From Plantago major (Eukaryota > Streptophyta > Magnoliopsida > Lamiales > Plantaginaceae), in assembly GCA_026545765.1 (NCBI GenBank), contig CM048842.1:73978871-74042870 (forward strand): a stretch of 64,000 nucleotides of DNA, given 5' to 3'. The notes beneath the pieces are model-generated. The model did not search any database, was not told the DNA's origin, and was given only the letters and a program-made list of their open reading frames with translations. Positions within the stretch are counted from its first letter, which is position 1. Every line of letters begins with the position of its first letter. Of this stretch, positions 54,442-64,000 are shown in pieces. A program made the position numbers and the translations under genes.

Positions 54442-55705
54442 GTCGAAATTGAAGAAAAAACCGTGGAAAACAGGAGAAAGAAAGGAAGGAGGGGCATTAA
54501 TGGAAAGACGAGTTCTAGTTGGAAGAAATTATGGTTTAAATAAAATAGAATGGCCTTTTTTACAAGCATTTTTTTAAGTAATTTTTATATGCAAGTCCAA
54601 CCTACAAAGTGGTCCTTAAATGCCATTTCATATAAAAAAAAAAAAAAACTGCAAAAAAGTAGGACTCAATTAACTATGTAATCTAGACACAATGTGTATT
54701 ATATTAATCATCTCATGATACAATAATAAGAACAAAGAAAGAAACAGAGGGAAAAATCAAACACTTGAAACAACTAATCTAAACTATAAAAATACCATTT
54801 GATTAATTAAACCACTGCCTTTGCAGGGTTTCCTCTTCATTTCCATTTCTGTTTCTCCATAGTGTTGCTCTGACATTCATTTCTAGTAAATTACTGTTAT
54901 TATACCGCATTATGGCTTGGCTCTGTTTACCACTAACTTTTCAGTTTCATGAGCTTTTCTTAACCATTGACTAATAAAAAATCTGTTACGTGAACGTGTA
55001 ACTTCTTAAATCAGCTAGCTGACCAACTGATTGAGAAGCTACCCAAGTTAGCTTTTTTAAAAAAAATAAAAAGTTCTTTCTTATCTTTTTCATTCCGAAA
55101 ATATTCCTTACCTAAATTAGAAAAAAGGAAAAACCACCCGTTTTATTATTATCTTGCTTAGTTACTTTTTCTTTTTGTAGACCACATGAAAGGTCATTAG
55201 AATTCTCGAATTATATTTTATATTGTTAGAACCTTTATTATACATTTTGTGTACTTGTTTGCAACTAGCATAAGGATTAATGAATCCGCATCTCTTTAAA
55301 ATGCATACATGCAGTACACAACAATTACTGATTTTTTTTCCTTAGTAAGTTAGAATGCTCAACGAATATTTTTTTCAACTTCTGATAATTTTTAATAATG
55401 TTATTAAAGTGACGGTGAAAAGTACATTGAATATATATTAGAATAATTAGACAAAAATGCGATGAGAAAGGTTCAAGAAAATAAAAATAAGAGTAATGTA
55501 CTTTTATGTTATTTTATAAAATACCAGCTAACTTATGAGTTAATTTGCTAAACACCTACATTAAAATCAGCTAGCTAATCAGCTACCTAATCAATTAGCT
55601 TATAGCTACCTATTCAGCTACCAGTTAGTTAATTAGCTATTACTACCGGAGATTGCGTGTGCAACTTCTTTCTCCTCGGCTTTCAAATCCTTCGATGAAG
55701 GCTTC
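54442..55705. other. Intergenic DNA with split hAT-like MITE copy 3
   Basis: About 54990-55050 and 55525-55640 carry modules (ACGTGAACG, AGCTAGCTGA, AGCTACCAGTTAG) of the MITE family seen at 10.2 and 36.6 kb. The DNA between the two parts (55050-55520) is AT-rich and unassigned, perhaps a later insertion. No gene. Confidence 0.5.
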
Positions 55706-56418
55706 TTATCCAACGCTTGTTCTTGACTCTGAACTGACCTTCATCGATTCATGGTGATCCTTGCTCTTCCCCCAGATAACCAGATATAGTCCAACTATAA
55801 TCACTGCAGCTCCTACGACACTACAGTAGTACAATTATGTTGTATATTAGTACATAGAAATGAGCACGTTGAACAAGACGTTAACAAGTTATGGAAAGCT
55901 TTTCGTGTTGAAAGACTTACTTTCCAACGTCTAGTTCCTCCTTGAAGATGAAAGAGCTCAATATAGCAACGATGACCATGTTTAGAGGATTAAACGCTGT
56001 TACGAAAGCTGGGCCCTTTTTCTTTATAATGAGCCCTGAAATGTAATAAGTGACTCCGATCCAGAACTGATAATTCCATGCATTACAGAATAGCAGAAGG
56101 AACAGAAGTACTAGCTGTTTAATGGAGTAAATTGAAAAGTCTAGTTTCATACTCCGTATGCGTATGCTAAAAGTTCGGCATCCAATCTGATAGTCCATAT
56201 CTCAAGATTGTCTCTCTTAACCATAAATGTGAATACAGTGCCTATCAATGCTCCAGTTCCACATATCATGCTAGTTAGTGAAAGTCCAGCAGGATACGAC
56301 ATCAACGTGTTTGCCTATTCATAGAAAAGACGGTGTAAAACTGTTAAAAACTGAACATTTATATTGTGTACTTCTAAAAAAATGAATTATAGGAATGAAG
56401 TGAATTAAGTATCATAAC

Positions 56419-56940
56419 TATTGGAAATTTAAAGAAAAGAAATGCAATTTAACAAGAGTTAATTGCAAAGAATTTGAAAGTTTCAGGACCAAAAGTGAAG
56501 GCACGAAGGAAAGTGTTACTCAATTGAAAGAGCAAGAAACAGAGAGGGACCAGCTTGAAAAACGGAAAAGAAAAGAAAGCTTTTTAACGCTAAAGTCGCC
56601 AAACGATTTTACGTTTCTTCCAGCTCATGCCAGTTCGTCTTCTTCCTCAGCAAAGAAGACAAAATTCGACATTTAGGGTTGCAGAGAGTACAATTGGTAC
56701 TTTTTGATCTTAGCCGTGAAATCTTCAATCAACGGTTGAAATCGTGAGCTTGTTCACCAAGGATTATAGCTGGAATTAATCGAGTACTATTGTTCTGTAT
56801 TTTAGCTGGAATTCCGACTTGTTTAGCAAGAATTTCATTTCTCTGTTTTTAGTATAAATAGACTTTGTAATGCATTTTGTGCATCAAAAATAATACAAAC
56901 ACTTTCCTGAGCTTCATATCTGAGTTCTTATCTTTTAACA
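56419..56940 (+). repeat. Element E 5' LTR
   Basis: 522 bp, TATTGGAAATTTAAAG to CTTTTAACA. A TATAAATA box-like site lies near 56852, about 90 bp before the end; it is the likely promoter of the element. Confidence 0.88.
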
Positions 56941-56953
56941 TGGCACCAGAGCC
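56941..56953 (+). other. Element E primer-binding site
   Basis: TGGCACCAGAGCC directly after the LTR, a variant of the initiator-Met tRNA complement. Confidence 0.8.
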
Positions 56954-57064
56954 ATCTCACTAAACACTATGCTTTTTATTTCAGTTTCCTTCAAACACAA
57001 GTTCTTCTTTCTTCACCTTAAGATCTTTAAATTCTTCATCACTCTTCTTTTTGAATTTTAAGCC

Positions 57065-58249
57065 ATGACTGACTCTACTCCTCCAAACACCAACACCAGC
57101 TCCACTACTACTCTTCCTGAGCATGAAAATACCAACAACCCACTCTTCCTTCACCACTCTGACAACTCAATCTCAGGTGCCATTACACCTTTACTCACAA
57201 AAAGCAACTATCACACCTGGTCAAGAGTATTCTTGATGTCACTGAGCATAAGAAACAAGCTTGTCTTTATCAATGGCATGGTTACTCAACCCGAAACCAA
57301 TGAGCAAGGAGGCCTGGAAAAGATGCAATACTATTATCCTATCCTGGATGATGCACTCAGTGTCACCAAAGATAAAGAGTGCTTTGTTCTATGCTAAGAC
57401 TGCAGCTGAAGCCTGGCTAAAGTTGAAAATGAGATACGCACAACCAAACGATGTGCGCATCTTTCAACTGCAGAAAGAAATAATGGTTTCAACTCAAGGA
57501 AACACATTTGTAACATATTTCTTTACTAAACTCTCAGCTTTATGGGAAGAATTGGATGATTACAGACCTGTTCCATCTGGTCTTTTCAGTTATGTTGCTT
57601 GTAAAATCTCTGAGGAGGTTGAAAAGCTAAGAGAGATTGATAAAATCTTTAAATTTCTCATGAGCTTAAATGACTCATATAACATGGTCAGGGGGCAGAT
57701 TCTTTTAATGGATCCCAAGCCACCACTTAACAATGCATATGCCATGGTTTTACAAGAAGAGTCACAGAAACTCTCTAGAGAAAATGCTATTTTTCCATTT
57801 GAGCATTCAGCCATGAATATTGTTACAAAAGGAAAGACAAGAAGGGACTATCTTATCCTAACTGTCCAAATCTCAGTAATCATACTATTGAAAATTATTT
57901 TAAAGTCCATAGTTTTCCTCTCAATAACTCAAAGAAGCCATATAAGAGCACTGGTAGAGGAAACTATAGAGGAAGAGGAGGAAGATACCATTATGGTGGC
58001 AGATCAAATCAATCTTTTTCTAGCAATGTTACTCAAGGAAACTCTGTGAATCTCACTAATGATCAACTGAATCAGTTGATGAATTTTGCACAGCAAAATC
58101 ATGGTGCTAATGTTGTTAACTCTGGTCAGCAACCTGCTAGCACAAGCACTCCACCTGGTCCTATCATCAGAGAAGGCACACCTGAGCTAAACTATGCAGG
58201 TATGAAACTTACTGCTAATATTGTGTCTAAAGGATCTTTGCATAGCTAG
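57065..58249 (+). pseudogene. Element E gag and start of protease, broken
   Basis: ATG 57065 (MTDSTPPNTNTSSTTT), then NPLFLHHSDNS and LTKSNYHTWSRVFLMSLSIR, the typical start of Copia gag of the Retrotran_gag_3 kind. After a frameshift near 57330 it continues to 58049, then to 58246. No zinc knuckle is seen; a Gly/Arg-rich stretch (GRGNYRGRGGR in a shifted frame) may replace it. TAG at 58247-58249 interrupts the protease entry (the expected sequence is SW; TGG to TAG), directly followed by ILDSGASYHI, the catalytic Asp motif. Confidence 0.82.
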
Positions 58250-61200
58250 ATATTAGACTCAGGTGCTTCATATCACATTATTTATAATAAAAACCTCTAT
58301 ACAAATGATGTTAAGGTCATTAATGATTTTGTGCAGTTGCCTAATTTCACAAGAATTCCTATAACTCATATTGGTGAGATTTAGCTAAATGACAAATGCA
58401 TTTTAAAAAGAGTACTATGTGTACCTACATTCAAGTTAAATCTGATGTCCATTAATATAGTGTGCAGAGAGAATGCAGTAGCATTCCTGTTCTCTACCAA
58501 CTTTTGTCATATTCTGCAGACAAACTCTTTATCGAAAGCATCAGTGACAAAGACTGGGCGGATTGAAGCTCAAAAAAGGACTCTATGTAGTTGAAGATTT
58601 ACCTGTTTTACCTAAGCCACTAGCCATAACCAATCTTGATGATCATGATGGATCAGCTGCAGTTAAACATCACATCTGGCATTTTAGATTAGCTCATCTC
58701 AGTCCAAGTAGGCTGTTAGCTATTAAGGCTTCTAGTCTTAGTATTTCATGTAAAGAGTTTACTTACTGTGAGGTTTGTATGCAATCTAAACAGAAGAAGC
58801 TCCCATTTTCTATCAGTAATAAAAGTTCTGATTCTATTCTTGAGTTATTGCATTGTGATCTATGGGGACCCTATCCTGTGCCAACTCTGAACAATCATAG
58901 TTACTTTTTAACCATTGTGGATGATTTTAGTAGAATGACATGGATCTTTCTTTTAAAACTCAAGTTTGAGACTAAAGAAACACTCAAGAATTTCATAGAG
59001 CTCATACAGAATCAAGCTCAAAAGAAAGTTAATAATAAGGACCGATAATGGAATGGAGTTTCACATGCCTGAAATAATGAATAAAAATGGAATAATCCAT
59101 CAGAGAACATGTGCTTATACACCACAACAGAATGGTGTGGTAGAAAGAAAACACCAACATCTACTGAATGTAACAAGGGCATTGTTATTTCAATCAAAAC
59201 TACCTAGACTTTTCTGGGGAAATGCAGTGTTATCAGCTGCTTATTTAATAAATAGAAATTCAAGCCAGGTGTTGTTGAATAAAACACCTTATGAGCTTTT
59301 CATAATAAAAAGCCTGACTATTCAAACATTAGAACATTTGGATGTCTATGTTTCTCATGTACTGAGAAAGTAGGAAGATCAAATTAGACTCCAGATCACA
59401 GAAATGCATATTTATAGGATATACTGCAAATGTAAAGGGGTATAAGCTATTTGATCTTAATAAAAGAACTGTTTTTGTTTCAAGAAATGTTGTGTTTATA
59501 GAGACAATATTTTCCTATAAAGGAGAAAAACACACAGATAGTGAAATAAGATTAAATGCACCTGATACAGGTGAATATGACTAGATTGACATGAGAAAGA
59601 ATGTCAATATACCAGTAGAAGATCAAGATCAAATGACAGAACAAATAAATGATTTCTTTCCTAAATAAAACACACAAATCTTAAATCCTTATGAGAATTC
59701 ATAAGAAGAAGAAGAGATGAGAGAAGAAGAACAGGATCAAACAAATGTGATTGAAGATCAATTGAGGAGAACTACCAGAACAAGAAAACTACCCTCCAAG
59801 CTTGATATATATCATCATCAAGCAAAATCATATAACATACAACTGGATAGAATTAAAATAAGATATCCAATTGAAGATTTTCTTGGATATGAGAAGTTCT
59901 CAAATGAATACAGAATTTATTCAATAAATCTTGCTTTAATACATGAACCAGATTCTTATGAGGAAGCTATAAGTGAGAAACACTGGAGAGATGCAATCTC
60001 AGATGAATTAAAATCCATTGTGGATAATAAAACATGGAGTATAGTGAAAAGACCTCTTAATGTGAAGCATATAGGCTGCAGGTTTGTTTTCAAGACTAAA
60101 CTCAATTCAGAAGGTTAAATAGACAAACACAAGGCAAGATTAGTAGCTAAAGGCTTTACACAAAATATGGATTTGATTATACTGAGACTTTCAGTCCTGT
60201 GGCAAAATTAACAACAGTTAAGGTATGATTGGTTTTTAAGCCAATTAGATGTGCATAATGCTTTCCTAAATGGAGATCTGCAAGAGGAAATATATATATA
60301 TATATGAAAGTACCACAACGGCTTTCACTTCAGGGGGGAAACAGATCATGACAAGCTTGTGTGTAAATTGCATAAGTCCATTTATGGTTTAAAACAAGCT
60401 TCAAGATAGTGGAACTGTAAGCTTACTAATTATCTTAAATCTTTAGGATTTATTCAATCAAAAGTGATTACTCACTTTTCACTAAAATCACAGAGAATAA
60501 AGATCTCATTGCATTGCTTGTTTATGTTGATGATATCATCATATGAAGTAAAAATCAAAAAGAAATTGACTCTATTAAAAACAAGCTGAAACAGAATTTT
60601 AAGATAAGAGATCTGGGAACTTTAAAATTTTCTTTGTCTTGAAATAGCAAGGAATTCTACAGAAATTCACATTTCACAGAAGAAGTATGCTTCAGAAATT
60701 ATTGAAATAGCTGGATTGCTAGGATGCAAACCAACTGTAACACCAGTTGAGCAAAACATTAAGTATCTTCCTGATAATTTTGAGCCTCTCCATGATCCAA
60801 CTTTCTATAGAAAATTAATAGGAAAGTTGATCTACTTAGGCATCACAAGACCTGATATAGGATATACCATTAGTATATTCAGTCAATTCATGGAAAAACC
60901 ATGCAAAAATCATCTTGAGGGAATGCTCAGAGTCATCAGGCATATTAAAGGAGATGTAGGGCTTGGGATTTTCCTCCCTAAAGAAGAAAATTCACTGATC
61001 ATTGCCTATAGTGATTCAGATTATGCAGGTTGTCCTATTTCAAGAAGATCAACCTCAGGCTATTGTATTTTCATTGGAAGCTCATTAGTGAGCTGGAAAT
61101 CCAAGAAACAAGTCACTGTAAGTAGATCATTAGCTGAAGCTGAATATAGAGCAATGGCTTACACCTGTTGTGAGATCATGTGGTTAACAACTCTTCTAAG

Positions 61201-61447
61201 AGACTTTGAAATACCCATAATTGAACCAATAAAGTTGCTCTGTGACAATCGATCTACAATACACTTGACAAAGAATCTTGTTTTCCATGAGAGAACCAAA
61301 CATATAGAAGTGGATTGTCACTTCATCAGAGAAAAGATTGTAGAGAAGAAGATAGAGTTGAATTCATCAATTCTCAAAATCAATTGGCGGATATCTTCAC
61401 CAAAGCAGTTGGCTCAGCAAATTTGCTTAGAGCTCTTCACAAGATGA
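58250..61447 (+). pseudogene. Element E protease, integrase, RT and RNase H, broken
   Basis: Protease ILDSGASYHI at 58250. Integrase HHCC (WHFRLAHLSPSRL, YCEVCMQSKQKK) and core: Asp in LHCDLWGPYP, a frameshift at the second Asp (KDR, where RTDNG is expected, near 59040), Glu in [16 protein letters not shown] remnants: GCRFVFKTKLNSEG, then a stop, HKARLVAKGFTQ, and LLVYVDDIII, then a stop. RNase H 60716-61447 is largely open: YSDSDYAGCPISRRSTSG, SLAEAEYRAMA and RTKHIEVDCHFIREK, ending out of frame at NQLADIFTKAVG. At least eight breaks. It has been inactive for some time or is affected by consensus errors. Confidence 0.88.
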
Positions 61448-61473
61448 ACATAAGAAATCCATATGTTCCTCTT

Positions 61474-61482
61474 GAGGGGGGA
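61474..61482 (+). other. Element E polypurine tract
   Basis: GAGGGGGGA, directly followed by the 3' LTR start TATTTG. This supports the TA start of the LTR. Confidence 0.85.
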
Positions 61483-62006
61483 TATTTGAAATTTAAAGAA
61501 AAGAAATGCAATTTAACAAGAGTTAATTGCAAAGAATTTGAAAGTTTCAGGACCAAAAGTGAAGGCGCAAAGGAAAGTGTTACTCAATTGAAAGACAAGA
61601 AAAAGAGAGGGACCAGCTTGAAAAACGGAAAAGAAAAGAAAGCTTTTTAACGCTAAAGTCGCCAAACAATTTTACGTTTCTTCCAGCTCATGCCAGTTCG
61701 TCTTCTTCCTCAACATAGAAGACAAAATTCGACATTTAGGGTTGTAGAGAGTACAATTGGTACTTTTTTATCTTAGCCATGAAATCTTCAATCAACAGTT
61801 GAAATCGTGAGCTTGTTCACCAAGGATTATAGCTGGAATTAATCGAGTATTATTGTTCTGTATTTTAGCTGGAATTCCGACTTGTTTAGCAAGAATTTCA
61901 TTTCTCTGTTTTTAGTATAAATAGACCTCTTTGTAATGCATTTTGTGCATTAGAAATATTACAAACACTTTCCTGAGCTTCATATCTGAGTTCTTATCTT
62001 TTAACA
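61483..62006 (+). repeat. Element E 3' LTR
   Basis: 524 bp, partner of 56419-56940, ends CTTTTAACA, then the ATAAC target duplication. Confidence 0.9.
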
Positions 62007-62380
62007 ATAACAGACCTGGAGGATGTAGAGGAGAGAATAACCGAAGTTTCCAGCAGCAATCATAAGATCAGCACCCTTAACGTGGTCATGTGGAAGCATG
62101 GGTGGAGCAGGGGAGTCAGTATCAGCATATCTGCCTCTAATCCAAGGTAATCCTAGTACTGGTCCGGCAACAAGCGTCATAACCATTGATCCTCGAACAG
62201 TTACAATTGTACCCAAAATCTTTGCTTACTGTGCAACTTCCTGATATTCACCTTCTCAGCCCTCAATATCCAGGCAATTATAAATGTCAAAGGCAGGAAG
62301 AACATTTGACATGGCTGAAGTGAAAGTGACCGTTGTGTGATTCATTCCTGCATAGAATAAGTTTTGTCCCATAACCGGGC

Positions 62381-62729
62381 TGTAATCAAACGAGCAAAGT
62401 GTTAATTAGTACAAACTTCCATGTCACAATCACTTGTATATCTCATTATGATTTATTCTTGGTTTAACTTTTTCTCATTAACGCCATAAACTTCGTATAC
62501 GAATTACTCATAAATAATGTTGGTAAAAAGAATTTAAAAAATCATATTATTAAATATTACATTTTAAATTTTCATTATATAATTTTCAAAAATCCATTAG
62601 AAGTATCATATGTGAGTAAATCGTTTAAAAGTTGAGCGGTGTTAAAAAAAAGTCAAACGGTAAATGACTTAAATGAGTATAATATTCTTCATGAACTTAC
62701 TCCGGTATGCCTAGTAATACAATCTTAAG
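62381..62729. other. Flank of the WAT1 pseudogene
   Basis: AT-rich. The missing exons 1 and 2 of the pseudogene are not recognisable here. Confidence 0.5.
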
Positions 62730-64000
62730 TAGTGGCGGATGCACATGGGGTCAAGTGGGGTCAGCTGACCCCCTGACATTCTTATAGTCATGATATAGTG
62801 TTGTTAAAAAATCAAGGTTTTTTGTGTTTTTTCGCGGTTTTTTGGGTTTTAGCGGTCTGACCGACCGAGTTTTTTTAAAAACCGCCGAGACACACATTTT
62901 AGTTATGCTTTTAATATATTATGTTATGGTTTGAAGTTGTTAGCATTGAAGTTTCAGTTACAGTTTCTACGTATTTTGTTAATGTTTTAAAATATGATGT
63001 GATGGTTTTAATGCGTCGGTATTTTATGTTCCAATTATAGTTTTAACCTCTCTTGTTAATGTTTTAAGAGATGGTGTGATGGTTTTAAGGAGCCATGATA
63101 GTTTTAAGATGGCTTACTATAGTTTTAAGTGACAATCTAATATCATTAAACTATTATTAAACAAGTTTAAAAGTTTCAGATCTGCCATTAAAACATCAAT
63201 AAACAAGCTTAAAATAAGCTACTTGAAACATTCAATCATTACAATATTAAAATACTCATCCAAAGGTTTTAAAACATCTATTCTCATAGGGAAAAAATTA
63301 CAATAAACGTTCATTCGGTGTTTTTTTATGCAAATACAAACTGAGTTGCCAAAATAGGTCTTTTTTATTAAACTCGTTGGTGAACTTCAGCTTCTGTCTT
63401 TTGTTGTTTGTGCTTCAATCTTGCAGTGAAACCCTTGACAGACCTATCATCAAACTCGATGTTATCATTAGCACCTGCTTAAAACATTCATTAACTAGGT
63501 TAAAATCACAACAACTCTCATCAAAACTATCACATTGGTGCTTAAAAACAAAGAAGAAATATGCAACACATGCTAAAAACGGTAACATTGATGTTTAAAA
63601 CCATAGCAGTGCATCTTAAAACTATAACAAAGTAGGAACAAGCAACACAAGCTAAAAACAGTAACATTTATACAAAAAAACAATAATCGTGCCTCTTAAA
63701 ACTATAACAAAACATTTGCAAAAAATAAAATTATAAATATTTCTCAGAAGCTAAAACACTAATGTTGATGCTTAAAACTACAACAATAGGTTTTATAACT
63801 ATAACATATGCGCTAAAAATAATAATATGCAGCTACTCAACATAAGATAAATATAGTAACATTAATGCTTACAACCATAACCGTGTCTCTTAAAACTATA
63901 ACAAAACCTCTTAAAACTGTAACAAAGCACGAGCATGCAACACAAGCTAAAAACAGTAACATTGATGCTTAAAACCATAACAGTGCATCTTAAAACTATA
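62730..64000. repeat. Degenerate AGTTTTAAG / CTTAAAACT arrays in opposite orientation
   Basis: 62890-63130 is rich in ATGGTTTTAA and ATAGTTTTAAG units. 63560-64000 is rich in the inverse, CTTAAAACTATAACAAA and GCTAAAAACAGTAACATTGA, with a longer period of roughly 100 bp. The arrays face each other around an unassigned core, suggesting the subterminal repeats of a non-autonomous DNA transposon that extends past the window. No gene seen. Confidence 0.6.

Larger units (their letters stand above)
40400..54600. mobile_element. Remains of a MULE with convergent Ulp1-like and MURA-like genes, host of element D
   Basis: The right end carries a leftward MURA-type transposase remnant (54441-53692) and the left end a rightward Ulp1-type protease fragment (41468-41758). 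Both sides share a TTAGTTTCA minisatellite, which links them as one former element now split by element D. Mutator-like elements with an added Ulp1-like gene (Kaonashi-type) are known in plants. I could not resolve terminal inverted repeats, so the outer limits are approximate and the unit is inferred. Confidence 0.5.
56419..62006 (+). mobile_element. Element E: degenerate Ty1/copia element with TA...CA LTR ends
   Basis: LTRs 56419-56940 and 61483-62006 flank a primer-binding site, gag, protease, integrase, RT, RNase H and polypurine tract on the plus strand. The target duplication ATAAC (56414-56418 and 62007-62011) is perfect if the LTRs start TATTGG/TATTTG, not TG. 5.6 kb, no ORF after RNase H. 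The LTRs are very similar to each other, yet internal coding has many stops. Confidence 0.92.
55706..62380 (-). pseudogene. WAT1-related transporter pseudogene, split by element E
   Basis: Paralogue of the gene at 37549-39325 on the opposite strand. Exon 3 and exon 4 are fused without an intron at 62380-62016 (PVMGQNLFYAGMNHTTVTFT, then VTVRGSMVMTLVAGPVLGLP) with two 1-nt shifts. Exon 5 is 56314-56153 (162 bp, intact, the same length as in the other gene), exon 6 is 56077-55921 and exon 7 is 55820-55706. Exon 6 is 157 bp instead of 152 because of a 5-nt insertion (GGATCGGA), and its splice acceptor reads GCATGG where GCAGG is expected. Exons 1 and 2 are not found upstream to the window end. 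Element E lies in the intron between exons 4 and 5, a few bases after the donor. The C-terminus stops early after ESRTSVG; another frame there stays open, so a late frameshift is likely. Confidence 0.88.

Noticed and set aside
40440..54650. Exact terminal inverted repeats of the MULE remnant
   Set aside because: Compared both ends by eye and found no convincing match, so outer limits are left approximate.

Overview
The window looks like a repeat-rich stretch of a flowering-plant (probably eudicot) nuclear chromosome. The evidence is an intron-bearing WAT1/EamA transporter gene, Ty1/copia LTR retrotransposons with plant-type primer-binding sites, Stowaway-, hAT- and Mutator-type small transposons, a tRNA-type SINE and a 5'-truncated LINE. 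I cannot name the species. Only one host gene looks intact: the WAT1-related gene at 37549-39325 on the + strand. A second WAT1-related copy on the - strand (62380-55706) is a pseudogene split by a retrotransposon.

Layout. 1-8168: a Sirevirus-type Copia element on the - strand (element A), cut by the left edge of the window. 8169-15071: AT-rich intergenic DNA with a SINE (9126-9312), an hAT-like MITE (10247-10569), four Stowaway-like MITEs and a 702-bp Mutator-type non-autonomous element (12412-13113). 15072-36385: a nested pair. Copia element C (- strand, target duplication CTTAC) carries inside its left LTR a 16-kb Copia element B (15367-31345, - strand, target duplication ACATC). 37394-39325: the WAT1 gene with its TATA box. 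39932-40283: a truncated LINE. About 40400-54600: the remains of a MULE. A Ulp1-like protease fragment reads rightward at its left end and a deleted MURA-type transposase reads leftward at its right end. Between them lie a minisatellite and a second complete Sirevirus-type element (D, 42060-52617, + strand). 55706-62380: the WAT1 pseudogene, interrupted in an intron by Copia element E (56419-62006, + strand, target duplication ATAAC). 62730-64000: degenerate arrays in opposite orientations.

Elements A, B and D share the order LTR, gag, zinc knuckle, protease, integrase, reverse transcriptase, RNase H, extra ORF (ORF3), LTR. Three points stand out. (1) Each of the three carries its own short palindrome scattered through LTRs, linker coding regions, ORF3 and spacers: GTGTT/AACAC in A, AGATATCT in B, AATGTTG/CAACATT in D. 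(2) ORF3 of element B is about 5.6 kb long and appears to contain four well-supported, phase-0 spliceosomal-type introns of 77-89 bp. (3) LTR pairs and conserved motifs show patchy loss of CAG and CTG trinucleotides (CAG to CG), even in a primer-binding site. This resembles a sequencing-consensus artefact at methylated CHG sites more than biology, and it breaks many reading frames.

Because the retroelements are old or affected by such errors, most of their coding regions are split by stops or frameshifts. The entries below describe the domains as seen, with the breaks stated.
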